A DNA stretch of 64,000 bases, taken from positions 744,001-808,000 of the forward strand of contig NZ_JAIZEO010000001.1 of NCBI RefSeq assembly GCF_024189315.1, written 5' to 3'. Both the position numbers and the translations under genes were made by a program. The DNA comes from Halobacillus sp. A5. Its GTDB lineage: Bacteria; Bacillota; Bacilli; Bacillales; Halobacillaceae. Positions 18,321-26,586 of this stretch are shown here, piece after piece; positions within the stretch are counted from its first letter, which is position 1, and every line of letters starts with the position of its first letter. The notes under the pieces are model-generated. The model was not told the origin of the DNA and did no database searches. It saw only the letters and a list, made by a program, of their open reading frames with translations.

Positions 18321-18952
18321 TAAGTATCATCCTCTCTGTTTGAAAGTGACTTTCTTTTACTCCTCATTTCTTTTAACTGTTGTTCAAATAAGTTTTGAAA
18401 TTGGACAGTAGACGCTTTTTCTGTAGAGCTGGATCGACCTTTTTTCCTGAATATTTTTAGTTGATCTGCTCCTTTGCTCATCAGTTCTGAATCTTCGTTT
18501 TTATTTAGATTCTCTATTGTTTTACTGTCAGTGATTTCTGTAATTAGATCAATAGAATCGCCTACTCCAACTACATAATATTTCTCACCGATCCGTACAG
18601 CCTGCAATGAACGATTTGGTGCCAGCGTAATGCCTCCGAGTGTTTCCATGGTTTTGTTTTTTTGGAACAACTTATTCCGTTTGTTAAATAACTTTAACAA
18701 ACCATAAATTAATGCAAGTACAACAAGTAAAGCAAAAATGAGCTTCAAAATATTCCAGACTAAAGAGGTGGATTGATCAGAGTTTTGATCACTTTCAACT
18801 TCCTCCCCTTCAAGGCTGCTTGACCCACAGCCTTCCAGCTCCGGATTTTTTGTACATTCAGTAACAGAAGGCGCGGCATGCAGCGGTAATTCATATATAC
18901 CCAGTAAACTAACAAATAGTGCGGTGATGACTGCAATAAGTATTCGCTTCAT
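18320..18952 (-). CDS. fliZ: Flagellar biosynthesis protein FliO/FliZ
   Basis: FliO (called FliZ in Bacillus) helps assemble the FliP ring. The product has a signal-like N-terminus (KRILIAVITALFVSLLG), a short acidic periplasm-side segment with two Cys residues, a transmembrane helix (LILALLVVLALIYGLLKLF-like, about residues 65–85) and a basic cytoplasmic region with GGITLAPNRSLQAVRIGEKYYVVGVGDSI, the conserved FliO core. I start at the ATG at 18952, six bases after AGGATG; a TTG at 18970 and an ATG at 18961 are less well placed. The length is about 210, as in B. subtilis FliZ (219). Confidence 0.9.
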   Translation of the reverse strand: MKRILIAVITALFVSLLGIYELPLHAAPSVTECTKNPELEGCGSSSLEGEEVESDQNSDQSTSLVWNILKLIFALLVVLALIYGLLKLFNKRNKLFQKNKTMETLGGITLAPNRSLQAVRIGEKYYVVGVGDSIDLITEITDSKTIENLNKNEDSELMSKGADQLKIFRKKGRSSSTEKASTVQFQNLFEQQLKEMRSKRKSLSNREDDT

Positions 18953-18974
18953 GTTGTTCATCCTAACCAAGCTG

Positions 18975-19337
18975 TTAATTGAGCGCTTTTTGAATAGCTT
19001 CGATAACGCGGTCTGCCTGAAAAGGTTTAACTATAAAGTCCTTTGCCCCAGCTTGAATCGCATCAACTACCATGGCTTGCTGGCCCATGGCGGAACACAT
19101 AATAATTTTTGCGTCCGGATGATGAGCTTTAATTTCTTTTAATGCCGTGATCCCATCCATTTCAGGCATTGTGATATCCATTGTTACAAGATCGGGCTTA
19201 TGTTCTTTATACAGTTCTACCGCCTTCTGTCCATCTTCAGCTTCCCCTGCAATTTCATACCCATTTTTCGTTAGAATATCTTTCACCATCATTCTCATAA
19301 AAGCTGCATCATCAACTATTAATATACTTTCTGACAT
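18975..19337 (-). CDS. cheY: Chemotaxis response regulator CheY
   Basis: CheY carries phosphate from CheA to the flagellar switch; in Bacillus CheY-P promotes counter-clockwise rotation. The single receiver domain of 120 residues has the acidic pair in LIVDDAAFMRMM (Asp 9 and 10), phosphoacceptor Asp 54 in VTMDITMPEMDG, the Thr/Ser switch in IIMCSAMGQQ and Lys in AKDFIVKPF. A strong AGGAGGA ribosome binding site precedes it. It lies between fliY, whose product dephosphorylates it, and fliZ. Confidence 0.97.
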   Translation of the reverse strand: MSESILIVDDAAFMRMMVKDILTKNGYEIAGEAEDGQKAVELYKEHKPDLVTMDITMPEMDGITALKEIKAHHPDAKIIMCSAMGQQAMVVDAIQAGAKDFIVKPFQADRVIEAIQKALN

Positions 19338-19357
19338 TTCCCATTCCTCCTAAAACA

Positions 19358-20536
19358 TTACTTTAATTTCTTTAATCGATCTCTTGGGCTTAAAATATCC
19401 GTAACACGCACTCCAAAATTCTCGTCGATTACAACGACTTCACCTTTTGCCATCAGCTTCTCATTCACATGAATATCAACGGGCTCACCAGCGAGCTTGT
19501 CGAGCTCAACTACGGATCCAGAAGACAGTTCTAATATCTCTTTAATTGTTCTTTTCGTTCTCCCTAACTCAACGGTCACTTTTAATGGAATGTCCATTAA
19601 CATGTCTAGATTTCTTTGTTCTGTGTTATTTAACTGGATATTCTCAAAATCAGAAAACTGAGCCGTCTGTACACTCGAGTTGTTCAAATGCTGCCCCCCT
19701 GCGCCGCCTAATAAGCGGGGGTCTCTTGATTCCTCTACTTGTGTAGTAGGATTTCGCTTCATATTTTTAGTTGTCTGCTTCTCTTCCGCTTCCTGTGATT
19801 TCACCTCTGTTACAGGTTCTTCCTGTGGAAGAGACTCTTCTTCCGGCGGGTTTAAAAGTTCGTCGACCAATTCTTTAGCAAAATTAACGGGAAGCAACTG
19901 CATAATACTTGAATCAATTAAAGTGCCCACCTTTAAATTAAAAGAGACTTTAATGAGCTGTTCATCATCTGGTATTTGTTCAGTTCCCTTGTTTTCTTCC
20001 AGGTTTAAAACATTAATGGCCGGGGGAGAAATATCGACTTTTTTATTAAATACGGTCGACATGCTTGTTGCAGCTGACCCCATCATTTGGTTCATAGCTT
20101 CCTGAACAGCACTTAGATGGATTTCATTCAGGTCATCGTCAGGTGTTGTCCCGTCTCCTCCTAACATTAAATCGGCGATGATAGCCGCATCAGGATTTTT
20201 AATGACAAGCATATTTTCCCCGGAAAAGCCGTCAGTGTAGTTTACATTTATTGCAACATGCGGCTTAGGAAATTCCATTCCCAGTTCAGAACGTTTAATC
20301 GTGGAAATTGATGGTGTTGTTATTTCAACTTTCTGGTTAAGCAAAGAGGATAGAGCTGTTGCTGAACTTCCAAAAGATATGTTCCCTATTTCACCCAGCG
20401 CATCTTCTTCTAGACTTGAAATATATTCTTTTACTTCAGTTTCTTCCCTGGATGCAGCCTCACCTTCTTTACTATCCGAACCGCTTCCGTTTAATAGTGC
20501 ATCAATCTCATCTTGAGACAGCATGTCATCACTCAT
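19358..20536 (-). CDS. fliY: Flagellar switch protein and CheY-P phosphatase FliY
   Basis: FliY is the Bacillus C-ring protein that combines a FliM-like N-terminal peptide, a CheC-type phosphatase domain and a FliN-like C-terminal domain. Visible are MLSQDEIDALLNGSG at the N-terminus (CheY-P binding type), EDALGEIGNISFGSSATALSSLL and HLSAVQEAMNQMMGSAATSMST as two active sites, an acidic/Gln linker (about 235–310), and the FliN domain with MDIPLKVTVELGRTKRTIKEILELSSGSVVELDKLAGEPVDIHVN. I use the ATG at 20536 (392 residues), which overlaps the end of fliM by eight bases; the further upstream start lies deeper in fliM. Confidence 0.96.
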   Translation of the reverse strand: MSDDMLSQDEIDALLNGSGSDSKEGEAASREETEVKEYISSLEEDALGEIGNISFGSSATALSSLLNQKVEITTPSISTIKRSELGMEFPKPHVAINVNYTDGFSGENMLVIKNPDAAIIADLMLGGDGTTPDDDLNEIHLSAVQEAMNQMMGSAATSMSTVFNKKVDISPPAINVLNLEENKGTEQIPDDEQLIKVSFNLKVGTLIDSSIMQLLPVNFAKELVDELLNPPEEESLPQEEPVTEVKSQEAEEKQTTKNMKRNPTTQVEESRDPRLLGGAGGQHLNNSSVQTAQFSDFENIQLNNTEQRNLDMLMDIPLKVTVELGRTKRTIKEILELSSGSVVELDKLAGEPVDIHVNEKLMAKGEVVVIDENFGVRVTDILSPRDRLKKLK

Positions 20537-21530
20537 CAAATCCGGCACCCCCCTGGTACTCATTTAAAACTTGAACAGCCAGCTTATTCTTCACTTTTCC
20601 TGGCTGAATATGGAACTTCTCTTCTTCATCAATTCTTAGTTTCATAGGATCGTCAATTGACTGGTTGAGCTGAATCACATCATTGTGATCCAGCATTAAA
20701 AATTCTTCAATTGACATATTCGCTTCACCCAACACAGCCCCTACATCTACTTCGGCCTGTTTGACTGTTTTTGATAACGCTTCTAATTCCTTCGGATCAC
20801 TTTCCTTAGGCTGTTGCGTCTGCATCCAGTAGTGTACAGACAATTTCGGTATAATCGGTTCAAGGACAACATGAGGTATACAAATATTGATCATCCCGGT
20901 TGTTTCCCCAATAGAAGTATTTAAAGTTACCACTACTACTGTTTCGTTAGGCGAAACCATCTGCAGAAACTGAGGGTTTACTTCCAGTTCTTCTAATACA
21001 GGGTCTACATCGATAATTGAACCCCATGCTTCTTGGTAGTTTTCTAGAGAATTCTCAAATAACTGCGTCATGATCGTCGTTTCAATTTCAGTCAGATTTT
21101 CTACTTTGTTAACACTGCTGCCCTTACCACCGAGTACACGATCAAGCATGGAGTAGGCAATATTAGGATTCGTTTCCAGCAGAATCCGTCCTTCCAGAGG
21201 ATGAACGCTGAAGATATTTAAGATCGTCATCGTAGGTATAGAACGAATAAATTCCTCATAAGGCAGTTGATCAACTGAAGCTACACTAATATTTACGTAT
21301 GTTCTCAATTGTGCAGAAAAATAGGTTGTTAATAATCTTGCGAAATTCTCATGTATTCGAGAAAGACTTCTAATTTGATCCTTTGAAAAACGAAGAGCCC
21401 TCTTGAAGTCATACACTCTGACTCTCTTTTCATTATCTTCAGCTTTAAGTTCTTCTGCATTCATTTCCCCTGTTGATAACGCAGAGAGCAGGGAATCTAT
21501 TTCTGTTTGGGACAGTACTTCTTCTGCCAA
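20529..21530 (-). CDS. fliM: Flagellar motor switch protein FliM
   Basis: FliM forms the middle of the C-ring and binds CheY-P. The 333-residue product begins with the CheY-binding peptide VLSQTEIDSLLSAL, then the middle domain (with FKRALRFSKDQIRSLSRIHENFARLLTTYFSAQLR and LLETNPNIAYSMLDRVLGGKG) and a C-terminal FliN-like domain with GEANMSIEEFLMLDHNDVIQLNQSIDDP. The start codon is TTG at 21530 with a perfect GGAGGTGA eight bases before it. It overlaps fliY at the 3' end. Confidence 0.97.
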   Translation of the reverse strand: MAEEVLSQTEIDSLLSALSTGEMNAEELKAEDNEKRVRVYDFKRALRFSKDQIRSLSRIHENFARLLTTYFSAQLRTYVNISVASVDQLPYEEFIRSIPTMTILNIFSVHPLEGRILLETNPNIAYSMLDRVLGGKGSSVNKVENLTEIETTIMTQLFENSLENYQEAWGSIIDVDPVLEELEVNPQFLQMVSPNETVVVVTLNTSIGETTGMINICIPHVVLEPIIPKLSVHYWMQTQQPKESDPKELEALSKTVKQAEVDVGAVLGEANMSIEEFLMLDHNDVIQLNQSIDDPMKLRIDEEEKFHIQPGKVKNKLAVQVLNEYQGGAGFDE

Positions 21531-21571
21531 AAAACACTCACCTCCACCTGTTTATACATTTTTCTATCCTT

Positions 21572-21991
21572 TTATTGAAGAACTTTATCGACTGTATACA
21601 CCTCAGTAATCTGCCCTTCAGTCATGAGCTCATTAAGTCTCGCTTTCACTTCTTCTTCTAAGTTATCGAGATCGGAACTGAAATCCTTCCCTTCCATCGT
21701 TGCCATCTCTTTAATTAAGATGTTCTGCATCTGGAAATCCCGCTTTTCGAGTTCATTTAATGCATCTTCACTATCTGTCACTACCCGAAAACTAATGCGG
21801 ACATAATCCCCGCCTTCGATATCAGTAGTTATATCTTCAGTGGTCATGGAAGACTCTACAATTTCATCAATATCTCGTTCTCCGTCAGCTTGCCCCTCCG
21901 ACATATTCAGCACTAAAACAAGAGCAGCTGCTCCAAGTACAGTGATGGTTCCCAGGATAATCATCATCGTTTTAAAAATACTATTTTTCAT
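21572..21991 (-). CDS. fliL: Flagellar basal body-associated protein FliL
   Basis: FliL is a single-pass membrane protein near the stator that modulates motor torque and swarming. The product has one N-terminal transmembrane helix (TMMIILGTITVLGAAALVLVLNM), an acidic linker, and the conserved stomatin-like domain (RISFRVVTDSEDALNELEKRDFQMQNILI ending in GQITEVYTVDKVLQ). I start it at the ATG at 21991, following AGGTGATG, which gives 139 residues; ATG 21997 and GTG 22000 are also in frame. The start overlaps the flbD stop, indicating coupling. Confidence 0.93.
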   Translation of the reverse strand: MKNSIFKTMMIILGTITVLGAAALVLVLNMSEGQADGERDIDEIVESSMTTEDITTDIEGGDYVRISFRVVTDSEDALNELEKRDFQMQNILIKEMATMEGKDFSSDLDNLEEEVKARLNELMTEGQITEVYTVDKVLQ

Positions 21992-22220
21992 CCTCATCAC
22001 CTGCCTTGTTTACAATTCTTACTAAACCAATTTCCCTGTAAAAGCGTTTTAAGTCTTTGATCACCGCTTCACCTGAATCTTTCACGACAAAACTCTTTCC
22101 TTGAGTGGTCGTAATTGTTGTATCAGGGTTACAATGAATTCTTTCTATGTAAATTGGATTAAAATAGAACTTATCCCCATTTAACCTCGTCAATGAAATC
22201 ATGAGTGTTGGAGGACTCAA
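21981..22220 (-). CDS. swrD: FlbD/SwrD family flagellar protein
   Basis: This small protein (FlbD, SwrD in B. subtilis, formerly YlzI) raises flagellar torque and is needed for swarming. The 79-residue frame contains the conserved core MISLTRLNGDKFYFNPIYIERIHCNPDTTIT, then GKSFVVKDSGEAVIKDLKRFYREIG. The start is probably the TTG at 22220, nine bases after AGGAGG, because the internal ATG at 22202 has no ribosome binding site. The AGGAGG and the TTG lie in a strong hairpin (see the regulatory entry), so expression may be controlled at translation. It lies between flgE and fliL. Confidence 0.9.
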   Translation of the reverse strand: MSPPTLMISLTRLNGDKFYFNPIYIERIHCNPDTTITTTQGKSFVVKDSGEAVIKDLKRFYREIGLVRIVNKAGDEDEK

Positions 22221-22234
22221 TGAATGAGTCCTCC
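22210..22234 (-). promoter_or_regulatory. Hairpin covering the flbD/swrD ribosome binding site
   Basis: On the minus strand GGAGGACTC pairs perfectly with GAGTCCTCC around a 7-base loop. The 5' arm holds the AGGAGG ribosome binding site, the TTG start spans the loop edge, and the 3' arm is the first codons. No T run follows, so it does not look like a terminator. Confidence 0.75.
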
Positions 22235-22245
22235 TGCCCCCTTCA

Positions 22246-23184
22246 CTATCGTTTTAAGTTTGTAAGCTCTTGTAATATCTCATCTGAGGTAGTAATGATT
22301 CTTGTATTCGCCTGAAAGCCGCGCTGGGCAGTGATCATTTCAGTAAAGGATTCAGCTAAGTCCACATTAGACATTTCCAGAGAGCCAGATACCATTTCTC
22401 CAGTACCGTTTTCTCCTGCCGGTGATAAGTCATCCAAATTACTTAACACCCCATCATCCGCCATTAATCCTGCGTTATCCGTATTCTGATAAGTACTGCC
22501 CCCTACCTTTTCCAACCCTTCAGGGTTAGAGAAATTAGCCAGGCGGATTTGACCTGCCGTCTGCGGGTTTCCTCCTTCGTCTACAAAACTCACCGTGCCG
22601 TCTGATTGGATGTTAAAGCTTTGAGCATTTTCAGGAATACGGATCACCCCGGCTTCACCACTTGCCTCAAAATCATCACCGTCGCCGCCTTCGAATGCTT
22701 CGCCTACAAGATATTTACCATCTCCGTTAACAATCGCTCCCTCTTCATCTAAGTAAAAGTTACCAGCACGAGTAAAACTCGTATTCAAATCTTCAAGACC
22801 ATCCTCTCCGAAAGTTCCATCTGTATCAATGGTCTCTCCATCTCGTCCTTCTGCAAGAACAAACATACCATCCCCCTCAATAGATAAATCCAAAGGGCGG
22901 TCTGTCGTTTGTCTGTTTCCCTGGGTGTGTACATTATCGATGGAGCCTAATTGTGAACCTAAACCAACTTGAGAAGGATTCGTTCCTCCCCGGAGATTAT
23001 TCCCGTCTGCTCCCTCTATAGCGCCTTGTGCACCTGAGACAGACTGACTCATCATGTCTTGAAACGAAGCTCTTCCTTTCTTAAACCCACTCGTATTTAC
23101 GTTGGCGATATTATTACCTATCGTATCTAAAGAAGTTTGGAACCCTTTCATTCCTGATACACCTGAATACATTGAACGCAGCAT
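22246..23184 (-). CDS. flgE: Flagellar hook protein FlgE
   Basis: FlgE polymerises into the hook that joins rod to filament. The 312-residue product has the N-terminal axial motif MLRSMYSGVSGMKGFQTSLDTIGNNIANVNTSGFKKGRASFQD, a middle segment GMFVLAEG…FTRAGNFYLDEEGAIVNGDGKYLVG, and the C-terminal axial helix SGSLEMSNVDLAESFTEMITAQRGFQANTRIITTSDEILQELTNLKR. It is about 48 residues longer than B. subtilis FlgE, and the extra surface-domain stretches are rich in Asp, Glu and Gly (near 115–135 and 165–178), as in proteins of halophiles. It follows the TIGR02530 gene after an 83-base gap. Confidence 0.96.
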   Translation of the reverse strand: MLRSMYSGVSGMKGFQTSLDTIGNNIANVNTSGFKKGRASFQDMMSQSVSGAQGAIEGADGNNLRGGTNPSQVGLGSQLGSIDNVHTQGNRQTTDRPLDLSIEGDGMFVLAEGRDGETIDTDGTFGEDGLEDLNTSFTRAGNFYLDEEGAIVNGDGKYLVGEAFEGGDGDDFEASGEAGVIRIPENAQSFNIQSDGTVSFVDEGGNPQTAGQIRLANFSNPEGLEKVGGSTYQNTDNAGLMADDGVLSNLDDLSPAGENGTGEMVSGSLEMSNVDLAESFTEMITAQRGFQANTRIITTSDEILQELTNLKR

Positions 23185-23267
23185 TACACGATCTCTCCTT
23201 TAATTTTTAATTACCTACTTCTGTCGGTCAGTAAGTATAAAAGGCTTCCCTGTATGGGTCCGGCCTA

Positions 23268-23636
23268 TTATTCTAAGATGATCGTTCCATTGATGTTTGT
23301 GAAAATTTGAGACTTGGATTCTTCTTTATTCATTGCAGTCACTACTGTATTATTTTTGTTACTTACAACTAAAGCTGAATCATTGAGAATAACCAGGGAA
23401 TCAGTGACACCCTTATTTTTTGCTTCATGAACCTTTTTAGAAATTTGTTTCCATTGCTGGTCGTCTATTTTTATATTTCGGTCTTTCAACCTTTTTTCAG
23501 CGTGTTTACTCAAATGCAGTCCGCTGGCTTCTTTGAGAACATCTTCAAATTTTGTGTTAGTTTTTGATTGGAATTTCTTAGTGTTTGTAACAGGTAACGG
23601 TTGATGAACCTGATGTATTCTTGGATCCATGCCCAT
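23268..23636 (-). CDS. Flagellar operon protein of the TIGR02530 type
   Basis: A 122-residue protein found between flgD and flgE in many Bacillaceae and Clostridia, of unknown function. The recognisable core is the segment FEDVLKEASGLHLSKHAEKRLKDRNIKI (about 31–58) followed by a helical stretch and the strand TDSLVILNDSALVVSNKNNTVVTAMNKEE, matching what I know of this family. B. subtilis lacks an equivalent gene at this spot in its classical map. It starts nine bases after the flgD stop. A role in hook assembly is only inferred from its position. Confidence 0.8.
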   Translation of the reverse strand: MGMDPRIHQVHQPLPVTNTKKFQSKTNTKFEDVLKEASGLHLSKHAEKRLKDRNIKIDDQQWKQISKKVHEAKNKGVTDSLVILNDSALVVSNKNNTVVTAMNKEESKSQIFTNINGTIILE

Positions 23637-23645
23637 TCCTTCTTC

Positions 23646-24086
23646 CTATTCTTTCGGTTCTGTTACTTTCGTTATGTCTTCAATCGACACTTCTTCCCCA
23701 TTTGATAAAACTAATGAAGTAATCCCATCTTTCTGACTTACTGAATCGACTTGTCCATTGTTATAATCTTCAACAGTATCTGTTTCTTCGTCATATACGG
23801 GATAAGTTACTTCTTTACCGATTAATCCGCTGTACTGGACGACCGGGAGCGAATTTTGACTCTCAGTAAAGTCGGTCATTGTAGATGTCATATTTGTCAT
23901 TTGTTCAAGGCTTGAGAATTGAGCCATTTGTGAAACGAATTCTTTATCCTCCATAGGGTCGAGAGGATCTTGGTTTTGTAATTGAGCCATTAAGATTTTC
24001 AGAAAATCATCTTTCCCCAAGTCATCACTTCCAGATTTCTTCGGAGGCTGATTATTTAGGTAGTAAGAAGGATCAATGCTTGTCAT
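23646..24086 (-). CDS. flgD: Flagellar hook capping protein FlgD
   Basis: FlgD caps the growing hook and is needed for FlgE polymerisation. The 146-residue product has the conserved N-terminal export/assembly segment LGKDDFLKILMAQLQNQDPLDPMEDKEFVSQMAQFSSLEQMTNM (about 22–65), then LIGKEVTYPVYDEETDTV, a short C-terminal beta region. It is the short Bacillus form without the FlgD-type tudor/Ig pair of E. coli. It lies between fliK and the TIGR02530 gene, nine bases after the fliK stop. Confidence 0.96.
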   Translation of the reverse strand: MTSIDPSYYLNNQPPKKSGSDDLGKDDFLKILMAQLQNQDPLDPMEDKEFVSQMAQFSSLEQMTNMTSTMTDFTESQNSLPVVQYSGLIGKEVTYPVYDEETDTVEDYNNGQVDSVSQKDGITSLVLSNGEEVSIEDITKVTEPKE

Positions 24087-24094
24087 TTTTTCAC

Positions 24095-25519
24095 CTACAC
24101 TTTCTCATTAACTAATAGCTCCTTAAAAGTTAAAGAACTTTCTTCAGAAGAAGATTCTTTCTCTTCATCACCTTTATGCTGGTGAGAAGAACCTTGATCT
24201 TTAAATTCTCCTGTTCCTTTTTCCTCTTGTGATTCGAACTGGTCCCCTGCATTCATTTCCCCCTTCTCTACAGCTACTTGCTGAGGAGAAAACATATGCC
24301 TTAATTGGTTCATGTTACTTTCGAGCATTTCTTTAGCTGCTTGAGTCGTTACCGTTATTTTTACAGTCATTTCTCCATTCATCTGCATAAGCTTTACGTT
24401 CATATCACCAAGCTGCTGAGGTTTAAGTCGTAAATTCATCTCTGCCTGACCGCTTCCTTTTTGAAACATACGACTGGATTTAACGAGCTGTTCGAATTGC
24501 TCCATAAATTGATTTGACATCATAGACTGGGGTTGGTTCTTATTCATATGGATAACAAATTGTTCCACCTTACTCATTGATGTCTGCAGGCTTCCACTTT
24601 GAGCTGCCCCCATTTGCTCCGTGTTGGAGTTTCTGGTCATCGGCTGAGCTGCCCATAAAGCAATGTCTTTATTTCTGACAGTAGATTGCTGTTGATAGCT
24701 GAATGGCATCGATTTTCGATCTGAGTAATTTTTCACTAAATGCGCGAAAAGCTGCTGTTGTTCATTGCTGCCTTGTCTGCTCAATTGAGTAATCTTCTCC
24801 TGGAACGATTCTCCATCCTTTGACTTACCGGCTAGCCTTGTCACCTGTTCTAAAATCTGCTTAAGCTGCCCCGTCATTTTTTGATCAAGTAATTCTGGAC
24901 GTATGGCGCCATTAGGCTGCTTCTGATCAATGAGCTGAGTAGAAACCTTGTCAAACTTACTCCACATCTCCTTGAGCTGTGATAATACGGATTGATTTTC
25001 AGAAGTCTTTACATCTTCTAAGTGATTCATTCCAGTAGTAGACTGAAGCAGTTGATGAATAGATTTTTGTACTTCCGTGATATTTTTTTCACCGGCACCT
25101 AAATTATCACCAATACTTTCCAGCTTAGTCATAAGCTCAGATTGATCACTTTCATTTAATTTCTTGAACTGAGATTCATCCATCTGTAATAAAACTTGCA
25201 GTTCTTCAGGAACCCCTTCTTCCATCCACATCGAAGCTTTAGAAGGGTCAAGTTTACTAATGATAGATGTTACTTGATCAGCGCTTAGATCCACCGTACC
25301 TTCATCTAGTGATATGTTCAGTTCTTCCATCATTTTTTTAATTGAAGATAATAAATCCTGCAATTCTTTATTATTCGATAGGTCGCCTTCGCCTTGATTA
25401 AAGCTTTCAAGCGTTTCTATGAACGACGCCATACCTTCAGCTTTCTTCGTTGACCTGGGTTCGGTTTGCTGAATAATATTTTTATGCTTCTGCGGCATAA
25501 GCTGAGCCGTCATTTCCAT
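24095..25519 (-). CDS. fliK: Flagellar hook-length control protein FliK
   Basis: FliK is the secreted ruler that measures hook length and triggers the FlhB switch. The product (474 residues from the ATG at 25519) has a poorly conserved, Gln/Ser/Glu-rich N-terminal two thirds and the C-terminal hook-length domain with AEMNLRLKPQQLGDMNVKLMQMNGEMTVKITVTTQAAKEMLESNMNQLRHMF (about 355–405), followed by an acidic tail. AGGAGG lies eight bases before that ATG; a GTG at 25528 overlaps the site. Position between ylxF and flgD matches Bacillus. Confidence 0.92.
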   Translation of the reverse strand: MEMTAQLMPQKHKNIIQQTEPRSTKKAEGMASFIETLESFNQGEGDLSNNKELQDLLSSIKKMMEELNISLDEGTVDLSADQVTSIISKLDPSKASMWMEEGVPEELQVLLQMDESQFKKLNESDQSELMTKLESIGDNLGAGEKNITEVQKSIHQLLQSTTGMNHLEDVKTSENQSVLSQLKEMWSKFDKVSTQLIDQKQPNGAIRPELLDQKMTGQLKQILEQVTRLAGKSKDGESFQEKITQLSRQGSNEQQQLFAHLVKNYSDRKSMPFSYQQQSTVRNKDIALWAAQPMTRNSNTEQMGAAQSGSLQTSMSKVEQFVIHMNKNQPQSMMSNQFMEQFEQLVKSSRMFQKGSGQAEMNLRLKPQQLGDMNVKLMQMNGEMTVKITVTTQAAKEMLESNMNQLRHMFSPQQVAVEKGEMNAGDQFESQEEKGTGEFKDQGSSHQHKGDEEKESSSEESSLTFKELLVNEKV

Positions 25520-25547
25520 TTCGTTCACCTCCTTTCAATAGTTATCA

Positions 25548-26120
25548 TTAATAGGAATCTGTCATTAAACTAGTTAATTCCGCTGCCGTCTCAGCATCCA
25601 TCACACCTAAAATCGCTCCACGCTGATCACTTTGAATACGCTCAAGCAGGGCAATGGCTATAGTCTCATCCATATTTTCAATAATAGGTGCAGCCTCTTC
25701 TTCGTCCATTTCTTGAAAGGCTCTTGCCATATCCTCTGTCTGATCTGAGTCTTCATTATCCTTTTCCTCGGCTGATGGTTCCAGGTCATACTCTAAATTC
25801 TCTATGGTATGATTTAGTTCTTCAATAGTCGATTCTTTATCACTGTTGTCTGCTTCTAATTGTTCAATTTCTGAGTTATTCTCTGCTATTGTGGCTTCTA
25901 ATCTTTCAGTAGATCCTTGCACATTCTCTTCTTCAGAAGTTGGGAACCACTCAGAAACAACAGGAATTTGGCTTGCTGTATTTTCTGCTTTCTCAAATAC
26001 ATTAATCCCCATAAAAAGAAGCACCACGATTACCAAAGTTAAAGTGAACACAACCGGCACTACAATGATCATAAAGAAGCTCTGTATAGGGGTTTTTTTT
26101 GATTTCTTCTGTTTTGCCAT
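25548..26120 (-). CDS. ylxF: YlxF/MotE-type membrane protein with MgtE-like domain
   Basis: The 190-residue protein has one transmembrane helix (about 15–35), an acidic coiled coil (about 70–115, ESTIEELNHTIENLEYDLE), and a C-terminal MgtE-N-type domain of short helices (MARAFQEMDEEEAAPIIENMDETIAIALLERIQSDQRGAILGVMDAETAAELTSLM). It occupies the place of B. subtilis ylxF between fliJ and fliK. Related MotE proteins in other bacteria chaperone the stator protein MotC; the role of YlxF in Bacillus is not settled. Confidence 0.85.
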   Translation of the reverse strand: MAKQKKSKKTPIQSFFMIIVVPVVFTLTLVIVVLLFMGINVFEKAENTASQIPVVSEWFPTSEEENVQGSTERLEATIAENNSEIEQLEADNSDKESTIEELNHTIENLEYDLEPSAEEKDNEDSDQTEDMARAFQEMDEEEAAPIIENMDETIAIALLERIQSDQRGAILGVMDAETAAELTSLMTDSY

Positions 26121-26124
26121 GCAA

Positions 26125-26574
26125 TCACCTGTTTTTATAATTTAAAAATTGTCTCACTGATAACTCATCCATAGATTTACTTTCCTCTGCTTTGTTCCAT
26201 GCAGATCTTTGCTGGAGCCTCCGGTCTATGAGACTCTCATATTTCTTAACTTCGATGTGAGCAGTCGAAAGCACTTCATGAGCTGACTCCATGTCGGTTC
26301 TTGCTTTATGTACCGTATTTTGCAGATCATTTATCTGCTGTTCGAGCTGTTCTACAAATCGTTCGTGCTGCATAAAGACCTCTGCTTTTATAGAGGAACC
26401 CGAAAGCTCTTCATCAAAGCGTAAATCCTCAGTTTCTTTTCTTTTAAGTAGTTCATACATTTGGGTAGCTACCGACTCAAAATGGTCAATATGTTCCTGA
26501 TAAATTTTTTGTTTTTGTTTTTTTTCACGTTCCTGCAAATCTTTAACTTTATAAAACGTTTGAAGAGATGTCAT
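26125..26574 (-). CDS. fliJ: Flagellar export protein FliJ
   Basis: FliJ is the coiled-coil stalk of the export ATPase that also binds FlhA and escorts chaperones. The 149-residue protein is predicted to be nearly all helical, with two long antiparallel coils (KDLQEREKKQKQKIYQEHIDHFESV and FVEQLEQQINDLQNTVHKARTDMESAHEVL) and the conserved C-terminal DELSVRQFLNYKNR segment. It lies directly downstream of fliI, as in most flagellar operons. Confidence 0.93.
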   Translation of the reverse strand: MTSLQTFYKVKDLQEREKKQKQKIYQEHIDHFESVATQMYELLKRKETEDLRFDEELSGSSIKAEVFMQHERFVEQLEQQINDLQNTVHKARTDMESAHEVLSTAHIEVKKYESLIDRRLQQRSAWNKAEESKSMDELSVRQFLNYKNR

Positions 26575-26586
26575 TGCAGTAACCTC

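Noticed and set aside
23200-23270. Hairpin between the TIGR02530 gene and flgE as a terminator
   Set aside because: Stem of only three-base blocks with mismatches and no proper T tract; the operon continues to flgE.
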